This document shows positions 26,001 to 37,269 of a DNA stretch of 64,000 nucleotides, one piece after another. Under the pieces are notes generated by a model. The model searched no databases, was not told the origin of the DNA, and worked only from the letters and a program-made list of their open reading frames with translations. Within the stretch, counting starts at the first letter, position 1, and each line of letters starts with the position of its first letter. The stretch lies in NCBI GenBank assembly GCA_013339765.2, contig CM023449.1:34485702-34549701 (forward strand). Reading direction: 5' to 3'. The position numbers were made by a program, and so were the translations under genes. This DNA is from Haemaphysalis longicornis (lineage: Eukaryota > Arthropoda > Arachnida > Ixodida > Ixodidae).

Positions 26001-29000
26001 CTAGCTCCGCAAACGGAATAAGTCAGTCGCGTTTCTCGAGGTTTCCCCTGCCGATGCTACGTACTGGAAGCAAAGGGCGGCGGTATGTAGCTCGCGCTGC
26101 TTTCTATTTTCTTTTGCACTTTCTTTTGCGAGAGTGATGACCCCGCCGTGTCGAAATGTTAACTGCGAAGCATGCAGAACCACGATGGCCCGCGCCCAGG
26201 GGTTAAAAGCTAGCTCCGCAAACGGAATAAGTCAGTCGCGTTTCTCGAGGTTTCCCCTGCCGATGCTACGTACTGGAAGCAAAGGGCGGCGGTATGTAGC
26301 TCGCGCTGCTTTCTATTTTCTTTTTCGCTTTTCTTTTGCGAGAGTGATGACCCCGCCGTGTCGAAATGTTAACTGCGAAGCATGCAGAACCACGATGGCC
26401 CGCGCCCAGGGGTTAAAAGCTAGCTCCGCAAACGGAATAAGTCAGTCGCGTTTCTCGAGGTTTCCCCTGCCGATGCTACGTACTGGAAGCAAAGGGCGGC
26501 GGTATGTAGCTCGCGCTGCTTTCTATTTTCTTTTTCGCTTTTCTTTTGCGAGAGTGATGACCCCGCCGTGTCGAAATGTTAACTGCGAAGCATGCAGAAC
26601 CACGATGGCCCGCGCCCCGGGGTTAAAAGCTAGCTCCGCAAACGGAATAAGTCAGTCGCGTTTCTCGAGGTTTCCCCTGCCGATGCTACGTACTGGAAGC
26701 AAAGGGCGGCGGTATGTAGCTCGCGCTGCTTTCTATTTTCTTTTGCACTTTCTTTTGCGAGAGTGATGACCCCGCCGTGTCGAAATGTTAACTGCGAAGC
26801 ATGCAGAACCACGATGGCCCGCGCCCAGGGGTTAAAAGCTAGCTCCGCAAACGGAATAAGTCAGTCGCGTTTCTCGAGGTTTCCCCTGCCGATGCTACGT
26901 ACTGGAAGCAAAGGGCGGCGGTATGTAGCTCGCGTTGCTTTCTATTTTTTTTTTGCACTTTCTTTTGCGAGAGTGATGACCCCGCCGTGTCGAAATGTTA
27001 ACTGCGAAGCATGCAGAACCACGATGGCCCGCGCCCAGGGGTTAAAAGCTAGCTCCGCAAACGGAATAAGTCAGTCGCGTTTCTCGAGGTTTCCCCTGCC
27101 GATGCTACGTACTGGAAGCAAAGGGCGGCGGTATGTAGCTCGCGCTGCTTTCTATTTTCTTTTTCACTTTCTTTTGCGAGAGTGATGACCCCGCCGTGTC
27201 GAAATGTTAACTGCGAAGCATGCAGAACCACGATGGCCCGCGCCCAGGGGTTAAAAGCTAGCTCCGCAAACGGAATAAGTCAGTCGCGTTTCTCGAGGTT
27301 TCCCCTGCCGATGCTACGTACTGGAAGCAAAGGGCGGCGGTATGTAGCTCGCGCTGCTTTCTATTTTCTTTTTCACTTTCTTTTGCGAGAGTGATGACCC
27401 CGCCGTGTCGAAATGTTAACTGCGAAGCATGCAGAACCACGATGGCCCGCGCCCAGGGGTTAAAAGCTAGCTCCGCAAACGGAATAAGTCAGTCGCGTTT
27501 CTCGAGGTTTCCCCTGCCGATGCTACGTACTGGAAGCAAAGGGCGGCGGTATGTAGCTCGCGCTGCTTTCTATTTTCTTTTTCACTTTCTTTTGCGAGAG
27601 TGATGACCCCGCCGTGTCGAAATGTTAACTGCGAAGCATGCAGAACCACGATGGCCCGCGCCCAGGGGTTAAAAGCTAGCTCCGCAAACGGAATAAGTCA
27701 GTCGCGTTTCTCGAGGTTTCCCCTGCCGATGCTACGTACTGGAAGCAAAGGGCGGCGGTATGTAGCTCGCGCTGCTTTCTATTTTCTTTTTCAGTTTCTT
27801 TTGCGAGAGTGATGACCCCGCCGTGTCGAAATGTTAACTGCGAAGCATGCAGAACCACGATGGCCCGCGCCCAGGGGTTAAAAGCTAGCTCCGCAAACGG
27901 AATAAGTCAGTCGCGTTTCTCGAGGTTTCCCCTGCCGATGCTACGTACTGGAAGCAAAGGGCGGCGGTATGGAGCTCGCGCTGCTTTCTATTTTCTTTTT
28001 CAGTTTTCTTTTGCGAGAGTGATGACCCCGCCGTGTCGAAATGTTAACTGCGAAGCATGCAGAACCACGATGGCCCGCGCCCCGGGGTTAAAAGCTAGCT
28101 CCGCAAACGGAATAAGTCAGTCGCGTTTCTCGAGGTTTCCCCTGCCGATGCTACGTACTGGAAGCAAAGGGCGGCGGTATGTAGCTCGCGCTGCTTTCTA
28201 TTTTCTTTTGCACTTTTCTTTTGCGAGAGTGATGACCCCGCCGTGTCGAAATGTTAACTGCGAAGCATGCAGAACCACGATGGCCCGCGCCCAGGGGTTA
28301 AAAGCTAGCTCCGCAAACGGAATAAGTCAGTCGCGTTTCTCGAGGTTTCCCCTGCCGATGCTACGTACTGGAAGCAAAGGGCGGCGGTATGTAGCTCGCG
28401 CTGCTTTCTATTTTCTTTTGCACTTTTCTTTTGCGAGAGTGATGACCCCGCCGTGTCGAAATGTTAACTGCGAAGCATGCAGAACCACGATGGCCCGCGC
28501 CCAGGGGTTAAAAGCTAGCTCCGCAAACGGAATAAGTCAGTCGCGTTTCTCGAGGTTTCCCCTGCCGATGCTACGTACTGGAAGCAAAGGGCGGCGGTAT
28601 GTAGCTCGCGCTGCTTTCTATTTTCTTTTGCACTTTTCTTTTGCGAGAGTGATGACCCCGCCGTGTCGAAATGTTAACTGCGAAGCATGCAGAACCACGA
28701 TGGCCCGCGCCCAGGGGTTAAAAGCTAGCTCCGCAAACGGAATAAGTCAGTCGCGTTTCTCGAGGTTTCCCCTGCCGATGCTACGTACTGGAAGCAAAGG
28801 GCGGCGGTATGTAGCTCGCGCTGCTTTCTATTTTCTTTTGCACTTTCTTTTGCGAGAGTGATGACCCCGCCGTGTCGAAATGTTAACTGCGAAGCATGCA
28901 GAACCACGATGGCCCGCGCCCAGGGGTTAAAAGCTAGCTCCGCAAACGGAATAAGTCAGTCGCGTTTCTCGAGGTTTCCCCTGCCGATGCTACGTACTGG

Positions 29001-32000
29001 AAGCAAAGGGCGGCGGTATGTAGCTCGCGCTGCTTTCTATTTTCTTTTGCACTTTTCTTTTGCGAGAGTGATGACCCCGCCGTGTCGAAATGTTAACTGC
29101 GAAGCATGCAGAACCACGATGGCCCGCGCCCAGGGGTTAAAAGCTAGCTCCGCAAACGGAATAAGTCAGTCGCGTTTCTCGAGGTTTCCCCTGCCGATGC
29201 TACGTACTGGAAGCAAAGGGCGGCGGTATGTAGCTCGCGCTGCTTTCTATTTTCTTTTGCACTTTCTTTTGCGAGAGTGATGACCCCGCCGTGTCGAAAT
29301 GTTAACTGCGAAGCATGCAGAACCACGATGGCCCGCGCCCAGGGGTTAAAAGCTAGCTCCGCAAACGGAATAAGTCAGTCGCGTTTCTCGAGGTTTCCCC
29401 TGCCGATGCTACGTACTGGAAGCAAAGGGCGGCGGTATGTAGCTCGCGCTGCTTTCTATTTTCTTTTTAGTTTTCTTTTGCGAGAGTGATGACCCCGCCG
29501 TGTCGAAATGTTAACTGCGAAGCATGCAGAACCACGATGGCCCGCGCCCAGGGGTTAAAAGCTAGCTCCGCAAACGGAATAAGTCAGTCGCGTTTCTCGA
29601 GGTTTCCCCTGCCGATGCTACGTACTGGAAGCAAAGGGCGGCGGTATGTAGCTCGCGCTGCTTTCTATTTTCTTTTTAGTTTTCTTTTGCGAGAGTGATG
29701 ACCCCGCCGTGTCGAAATGTTAACTGCGAAGCATGCAGAACCACGATGGCCCGCGCCCCGGGGTTAAAAGCTAGCTCCGCAAACGGAATAAGTCAGTCGC
29801 GTTTCTCGAGGTTTCCCCTGCCGATGCTACGTACTGGAAGCAAAGGGCGGCGGTATGTAGCTCGCGCTGCTTTCTATTTTCTTTTTTCTTTTCTTTTGCG
29901 AGAGTGATGACCCCGCCGTGTCGAAATGTTAACTGCGAAGCATGCAGAACCACGATGGCCCGCGCCCCGGGGTTAAAAGCTAGCTCCGCAAACGGAATAA
30001 GTCAGTCGCGTTTCTCGAGGTTTCCCCTGCCGATGCTACGTACTGGAAGCAAAGGGCGGCGGTATGTAGCTCGCGCTGCTTTCTATTTTCTTTTTAGTTT
30101 TCTTTTGCGAGAGTGATGACCCCGCCGTGTCGAAATGTTAACTGCGAAGCATGCAGAACCACGATGGCCCGCGCCCAGGGGTTAAAAGCTAGCTCCGCAA
30201 ACGGAATAAGTCAGTCGCGTTTCTCGAGGTTTCCCCTGCCGATGCTACGTACTGGAAGCAAAGGGCGGCGGTATGTAGCTCGCGCTGCTTTCTATTTTCT
30301 TTTGCACTTTTCTTTTGCGAGAGTGATGACCCCGCCGTGTCGAAATGTTAACTGCGAAGCATGCAGAACCACGATGGCCCGCGCCCCGGGGTTAAAAGCT
30401 AGCTCCGCAAACGGAATAAGTCAGTCGCGTTTCTCGAGGTTTCCCCTGCCGATGCTACGTACTGGAAGCAAAGGGCGGCGGTATGTAGCTCGCGCTGCTT
30501 TCTATTTTCTTTTTACTTTTCTTTTGCGAGAGTGATGACCCCGCCGTGTCGAAATGTTAACTGCGAAGCATGCAGAACCACGATGGCCCGCGCCCAGGGG
30601 TTAAAAGCTAGCTCCGCAAACGGAATAAGTCAGTCGCGTTTCTCGAGGTTTCCCCTGCCGATGCTACGTACTGGAAGCAAAGGGCGGCGGTATGTAGCTC
30701 GCGCTGCTTTCTATTTTCTTTTGCACTTTTCTTTTGCGAGAGTGATGACCCCGCCGTGTCGAAATGTTAACTGCGAAGCATGCAGAACCACGATGGCCCG
30801 CGCCCAGGGGTTAAAAGCTAGCTCCGCAAACGGAATAAGTCAGTCGCGTTTCTCGAGGTTTCCCCTGCCGATGCTACGTACTGGAAGCAAAGGGCGGCGG
30901 TATGTAGCTCGCGCTGCTTTCTATTTTCTTTTGCACTTTTCTTTTGCGAGAGTGATGACCCCGCCGTGTCGAAATGTTAACTGCGAAGCATGCAGAACCA
31001 CGATGGCCCGCGCCCAGGGGTTAAAAGCTAGCTCCGCAAACGGAATAAGTCAGTCGCGTTTCTCGAGGTTTCCCCTGCCGATGCTACGTACTGGAAGCAA
31101 AGGGCGGCGGTATGTAGCTCGCGCTGCTTTCTATTTTCTTTTGCACTTTCTTTTGCGAGAGTGATGACCCCGCCGTGTCGAAATGTTAACTGCGAAGCAT
31201 GCAGAACCACGATGGCCCGCGCCCAGGGGTTAAAAGCTAGCTCCGCAAACGGAATAAGTCAGTCGCGTTTCTCGAGGTTTCCCCTGCCGATGCTACGTAC
31301 TGGAAGCAAAGGGCGGCGGTATGTAGCTCGCGCTGCTTTCTATTTTCTTTTGCACTTTCTTTTGCGAGAGTGATGACCCCGCCGTGTCGAAATGTTAACT
31401 GCGAAGCATGCAGAACCACGATGGCCCGCGCCCAGGGGTTAAAAGCTAGCTCCGCAAACGGAATAAGTCAGTCGCGTTTCTCGAGGTTTCCCCTGCCGAT
31501 GCTACGTACTGGAAGCAAAGGGCGGCGGTATGTAGCTCGCGCTGCTTTCTATTTTCTTTTTCACTTTTCTTTTGCGAGAGTGATGACCCCGCCGTGTCGA
31601 AATGTTAACTGCGAAGCATGCAGAACCACGATGGCCCGCGCCCAGGGGTTAAAAGCTAGCTCCGCAAACGGAATAAGTCAGTCGCGTTTCTCGAGGTTTC
31701 CCCTGCCGATGCTACGTACTGGAAGCAAAGGGCGGCGGTATGTAGCTCGCGCTGCTTTCTATTTTCTTTTGCACTTTCTTTTGCGAGAGTGATGACCCCG
31801 CCGTGTCGAAATGTTAACTGCGAAGCATGCAGAACCACGATGGCCCGCGCCCAGGGGTTAAAAGCTAGCTCCGCAAACGGAATAAGTCAGTCGCGTTTCT
31901 CGAGGTTTCCCCTGCCGATGCTACGTACTGGAAGCAAAGGGCGGCGGTATGTAGCTCGCGCTGCTTTCTATTTTCTTTTGCACTTTCTTTTGCGAGAGTG

Positions 32001-34627
32001 ATGACCCCGCCGTGTCGAAATGTTAACTGCGAAGCATGCAGAACCACGATGGCCCGCGCCCAGGGGTTAAAAGCTAGCTCCGCAAACGGAATAAGTCAGT
32101 CGCGTTTCTCGAGGTTTCCCCTGCCGATGCTACGTACTGGAAGCAAAGGGCGGCGGTATGTAGCTCGCGCTGCTTTCTATTTTCTTTTGCACTTTTCTTT
32201 TGCGAGAGTGATGACCCCGCCGTGTCGAAATGTTAACTGCGAAGCATGCAGAACCACGATGGCCCGCGCCCAGGGGTTAAAAGCTAGCTCCGCAAACGGA
32301 ATAAGTCAGTCGCGTTTCTCGAGGTTTCCCCTGCCGATGCTACGTACTGGAAGCAAAGGGCGGCGGTATGTAGCTCGCGCTGCTTTCTATTTTCTTTTGC
32401 ACTTTTCTTTTGCGAGAGTGATGACCCCGCCGTGTCGAAATGTTAACTGCGAAGCATGCAGAACCACGATGGCCCGCGCCCAGGGGTTAAAAGCTAGCTC
32501 CGCAAACGGAATAAGTCAGTCGCGTTTCTCGAGGTTTCCCCTGCCGATGCTACGTACTGGAAGCAAAGGGCGGCGGTATGTAGCTCGCGCTGCTTTCTAT
32601 TTTCTTTTGCACTTTCTTTTGCGAGAGTGATGACCCCGCCGTGTCGAAATGTTAACTGCGAAGCATGCAGAACCACGATGGCCCGCGCCCAGGGGTTAAA
32701 AGCTAGCTCCGCAAACGGAATAAGTCAGTCGCGTTTCTCGAGGTTTCCCCTGCCGATGCTACGTACTGGAAGCAAAGGGCGGCGGTATGTAGCTCGCGCT
32801 GCTTTCTATTTTCTTTTGCACTTTTCTTTTGCGAGAGTGATGACCCCGCCGTGTCGAAATGTTAACTGCGAAGCATGCAGAACCACGATGGCCCGCGCCC
32901 AGGGGTTAAAAGCTAGCTCCGCAAACGGAATAAGTCAGTCGCGTTTCTCGAGGTTTCCCCTGCCGATGCTACGTACTGGAAGCAAAGGGCGGCGGTATGT
33001 AGCTCGCGCTGCTTTCTATTTTCTTTTGCACTTTCTTTTGCGAGAGTGATGACCCCGCCGTGTCGAAATGTTAACTGCGAAGCATGCAGAACCACGATGG
33101 CCCGCGCCCAGGGGTTAAAAGCTAGCTCCGCAAACGGAATAAGTCAGTCGCGTTTCTCGAGGTTTCCCCTGCCGATGCTACGTACTGGAAGCAAAGGGCG
33201 GCGGTATGTAGCTCGCGTTGCTTTCTATTTTTCTTTTGCACTTTCTTTTGCGAGAGTGATGACCCCGCCGTGTCGAAATGTTAACTGCGAAGCATGCAGA
33301 ACCACGATGGCCCGCGCCCAGGGGTTAAAAGCTAGCTCCGCAAACGGAATAAGTCAGTCGCGTTTCTCGAGGTTTCCCCTGCCGATGCTACGTACTGGAA
33401 GCAAAGGGCGGCGGTATGTAGCTCGCGCTGCTTTCTATTTTCTTTTGCACTTTCTTTTGCGAGAGTGATGACCCCGCCGTGTCGAAATGTTAACTGCGAA
33501 GCATGCAGAACCACGATGGCCCGCGCCCAGGGGTTAAAAGCTAGCTCCGCAAACGGAATAAGTCAGTCGCGTTTCTCGAGGCTTCCCCCTGCCGATGCTA
33601 CGTACTGGAAGCAAAGGGCGGCGGTATGTAGCTCGCGTTGCTTTCTATTTTTCTTTTGCACTTTCTTTTGCGAGAGTGATGACCCCGCCGTGTCGAGTTA
33701 ACTGCGAAGCATGCAGAACCACGATGGCCCGCGCCCAGGGGTTAAAAGCTAGCTCCGCAAACGGAATAAGTCAGTCGCGTTTCTCGAGGTTTCCCCTGCC
33801 GATGCTACGTACTGGAAGCAAAGGGCGGCGGTATGTAGCTCGCGTTGCTTTCTATTTTTCTTTTGCACTTTCTTTTGCGAGAGTGATGACCCCGCCGTGT
33901 CGAAATGTTAACTGCGAAGCATGCAGAACCACGATGGCCCGCGCCCAGGGGTTAAAAGCTAGCTCCGCAAACGGAATAAGTCAGTCGCGTTTCTCGAAGC
34001 TTCCCCCTGCCGATGCTACGTACTGGAAGCAAAGGGCGGCGGTATGTAGCTCGCGTTGCTTTCTATTTTTCTTTTGCACTTTCTTTTGCGAGAGTGATGA
34101 CCCCGCCGTGTCGAAATGTTAACTGCGAAGCATGCAGAACCACGATGGCCCGCGCCCAGGGGTTAAAAGCTAGCTCCGCAAACGGAATAAGTCAGTCGCG
34201 TTTCTCGAGGTTCCCCTGCCGATGCTACGTACTGGAAGCAAAGGGCGGCGGTATGTAGCTCGCGTTGCTTTCTATTTTTCTTTTGCACTTTCTTTTGCGA
34301 GAGTGATGACCCCGCCGTGTCGAAATGTTAACTGCGAAGCATGCAGAACCACGATGGCCCGCGCCCAGGGGTTAAAAGCTAGCTCCGCAAACGGAATAAG
34401 TCAGTCGCGTTTCTCGAGGTTCCCCCTGCCGATGCTACGTACTGGAAGCAAAGGGCGGCGGTATGTAGCTCGCGCTGCTTTCTATTTTCTTTTGCACTTT
34501 CTTTTGCGAGAGTGATGACCCCGCCGTGTCGAAATGTTAACTGCGAAGCATGCAGAACCACGATGGCCCGCGCCCAGGGGTTAAAAGCTAGCTCCGCAAA
34601 CGGAATAAGTCAGTCGCGTTTCTCGAG
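17052..34627. repeat. Satellite array: about 84 head-to-tail copies of a 209/210-bp unit
   Basis: An uninterrupted 17.6-kb array consists of one unit, recognisable by ACTGGAAGCAAAGGGCGGCG, a pyrimidine-rich tract, GATGACCCCGCCGTGTCGAA, GCATGCAGAACCACGATGGC and GTCAGTCGCGTTTCTCGAGG. Stepping along the GATGACCCC landmark gives 84 units with a mean length of about 209.5 bp. Copies are nearly identical. Differences cluster at a few sites: the pyrimidine tract (GCACTTT, TTCGCTTT, TTCAGTTT, TTTAGTTT and others), CGCGCTGC versus CGCGTTGC, CCCAGGGG versus CCCCGGGG, and GAGGTTTCCCC versus GAAGCTTCCCCC. The first unit is the most diverged and the last is cut after TCTCGAG. Both strands show open frames across units, but they follow from the lack of stops in the unit and shift whenever a unit is 209 bp long, so they are not evidence of protein. 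The family is not recognised. Confidence 0.97.
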
Positions 34628-34639
34628 AAAAAAAAAAAC
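34628..34639. repeat. A12 run at the satellite/LINE junction
   Basis: Twelve A residues separate the truncated last satellite unit (ending TCTCGAG at 34627) from the start of LINE sequence at about 34640. The run may be an insertion scar or the A-rich tail of something now lost; the sequence does not decide. Confidence 0.8.
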
Positions 34640-36608
34640 TACGCAATTTTGGAATTGCACATTGGGGCTTGGGGTGCGGCCTGATCCCGGCGACCATTGC
34701 CGGCAACGCACTCCCTCACCAGAGCAGGATTGGCCACCCTGGTGTAAGTAACGGCCACAACCTCCCATGAATACGCCAATTGACCCTCGGCCCTCAGTCC
34801 CCAGCGGCTGCGAAGCAACTGACCACGGCGGCGGTCAGACCTGTGACGTAGCAGAGGGTGCTAAGAATCCCTGGACCCGGACAGGCCGCCAATGGAATCT
34901 GAACCTGGCAACGTTTAACGCGCGAACCTTATCTAGCGAAGCAAGTCTCGAGGTGTTGTTTGAGGAATTAGAGGGCATTAAATGGGATGTAATAGGGCTT
35001 AGCGAGGTTAGGAGGACGGGTGAAGCCTTTACGGTGCTGAAAAATGGACACGTCCTATGTTACCGTGGTCTAGAGGACAGAAGAGAACTGGGAGTGGGAT
35101 TTCTAGTCAATAAAAGCATAGCTGGCAACATAGACGAATACTATAGCATTAACGAAAGGGCCGCAGGTCTTGTAATTAGGCTCAATAAGAGGTACAAGCT
35201 CAAGGTGGTGCAGGGCTACGCGCCCACATCCAGCCACGACGACCAAGTAGTGGAACGCTTCTATGAAGATGTGGAATCGGCAATGGCTAAAGTAAAAACA
35301 CAGTATACCGTAGTTATGGGGGACTTCAATGCTAAAGTAGGCAAGAATCAGGCTGGAGACAAGGCAGTTGGAACTATGGTCTGGGCTGTAGAAATAGCAG
35401 GGGGGACCTACTAGTTGAGTTTGCAGAACGGAATAACCTACGGATAATGAATACCTTCTTCTGTAAACGGGAGAGTCGGAAGTGGACCTGGAGGAGCCCG
35501 AATGGGGAGCACAAAAATGAAATAGACTTCATATTATGCGATTCACCCTGGCGTTGTGCAGGATCTGGAAGTGCTCGGAAGGGTAAGGTGTAGTGACCAC
35601 CGTATGGTAAGATCTCGAGTTAGGCTAGATTTGAGGAGGGACCGCAACAAGCTAGTACGAAAGAAGCCAATAAATGAGCTAACAGTAAGACATAAAGTAG
35701 AAGAATTCAGGATCGCGCTGCAGAACCGATATTCCGCCCTTAACATGGAAGCCGAGCTTACGACACAGGAAGCCAGCGACAACCTTACACACATTATCAC
35801 GGAATGTGCAGTAGAAGTCGGGGGCACTATGGCTAGACAGGATACTGGTAAACTTTCACAGGAGACGAAAGATCTAATCAGGAAACGGCAAACCATGAGA
35901 ATCTCTACCGCAGCTGACAGAATAGAACTAGCCGAGCTCTCGAAGTTAATCAATAAGCGGAAGACAGCTGACATACGGAAGTATAATATGGAGAGGATCG
36001 AATACGTTGTAAAAAACGGAGGTAGCCCTGAAAGCAGCGAAGAGACGTCTTGGCGTGGGGAAAAATCAGCTGTATGCACTTAAGGATAAGCAAGGCAATG
36101 TCATCACAAATAGGGATAAAATAGTCACAGTGGCCGAGGAGTTCTATAGAGATCTGTACAGTAGCCGGGACATACAGGATTATGCCGAACGAGACAGTAG
36201 TTCAGGAGGAGATAGACATCCACCAGTAACGACCGAAGAAGTAAAGAAGGCTTTGAAAGAAATGAAGGGGGCAAAGCACCTGGTGAGGATCAGATAACAG
36301 CAGACCTCTTGAAGATGGCGAGAAATTGTACTTGAAAAAACTGGCAAACCTGTACACGCAATGCCTAAAGACCGCAATGGTACCGGAATCTTGGAAGAAC
36401 GCGAACATCATCCTAATCCATAAGAAAGGCGACATGATGGACTTGAAAAATTACAGGCCGATCAGCTTACTGTCAGTCGTCTACAAGGTATTTACCAAGG
36501 TAATCGCTAACCGAATCTCTGCAACCTTAGATTTCAGTCAACCTAAAGAACAAGCAGGTTCCGTAAAGGTTACTCAACAATGGACCATATTCAACACGAT
36601 CACCAGGT
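34640..36608 (+). mobile_element. RTE/BovB-like non-LTR retrotransposon, copy C, 3' truncated
   Basis: This is the best-preserved copy of the family. After a short GC-rich leader, an open frame at 34767-35414 encodes an AP-type endonuclease: WNLNLATFNART, WDVIGLSEVRRTGE, GYAPTSSHDDQVV and the catalytic GDFNAKVG at about 35319-35342. A frameshift ends this frame, and the domain continues in another frame with CSDHRMVRSR near 35590 (catalytic SDH). The linker runs through 35556-36083 and 36055-36297, again with frame changes. RT fingers follow: ESWKNANIILIHKKGDM, NYRPISLLSVVYKVF and ANRISATLDFSQPKEQAG. The element then stops abruptly inside the next RT segment at about 36600, where SINE sequence begins. 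The palm and 3' end are missing, so it is inactive. Confidence 0.85.
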
Positions 36609-36697
36609 GGTCAAAATTAATCCGGAGCCCTCCACTACGGCGCGCCTCATCGCCTGCGTTGCGTCGGCGCGTTAAACCCTACACTCAATCAATTATG
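36603..36697 (+). mobile_element. 5'-truncated tRNA-derived SINE (3' part only)
   Basis: This sequence matches the 3' half of the SINEs at 48861-49144 and 55512-55767: GGTCAAAATTAATCCGGAGC, CTCCACTACGGCGCGCCTCA and a tail ending in TCAATCAATT. The tRNA-like head is absent. The 5' end is fused directly to LINE copy C across a short shared CAGGTG. Confidence 0.85.
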
Positions 36698-37265
36698 ATG
36701 TAGTATTTTTTGGTAAACAAATATGGGAAACAAAATGCATCAGGTAAATCGCAGCATTGTACCAAACTCGTCTTGCTTCCGGTAAGTAGACAAGGATAAA
36801 GGCTTGATGAAAATCAATGGTAAGTTTGACTCCGCCTGTCGTAAGGGTCTCGGTGCTGGAGCTCACGGGCACAGGAGCGACACTCGTCCGACCCTGCTTG
36901 CATTCGAACGCCGTGCGCCGGACTCCTGGCATCCATTCTCTGGACGCTGCTCTCTCCGGCTGTCGTCTACCCATCTTTGCCAGCCTTGGGAGCATGTCAC
37001 CCTGAAATAACCATTGGGACAAGTTAGGAGCGCATTAGTCACAAAAACAGATACTGTCACCCACCACCCTATAACTGCTGCTTGATATCGAATTTGCGCA
37101 AGACATTCAGCTCGATCATGGCCAATGAAAAGGGTAATGGCCCACGCGTCATGTCCCATCACTTCCTTCTTTCCCGTGGGTTTTTGCGCGGGTAACGTGT
37201 CCCTGAAGAACGCGGATTCTCAATTTCTACTCGCTACCTTCTTGGCTGCTTTGTTCGATGCGAAA
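36698..37265. other. No gene recognised
   Basis: A minus-strand open frame (36863-37162) resembles the uncharacterised repeat-derived translations frequent in arthropod genomes, but no motif supports a call. It sits between the SINE fragment and the next LINE. Confidence 0.4.
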
Positions 37266-37269
37266 TTAG

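Noticed and set aside
17052..34627. Regularly spaced repeats suggesting a CRISPR array
   Set aside because: The whole unit is conserved with no unique spacers, the unit is over 200 bp, and the context is eukaryotic.
17542..34751. Dozens of plus-strand open frames of 70-350 codons and recurring 60-codon minus-strand frames in the array
   Set aside because: They are the same satellite unit read again and again. They begin and end according to unit length (209 or 210 bp), lie on both strands, and have no domain. They are not listed as genes.
36863..37162. 99-codon minus-strand open frame
   Set aside because: It looks like a repeat-derived translation; no motif and no splice or start context support it.
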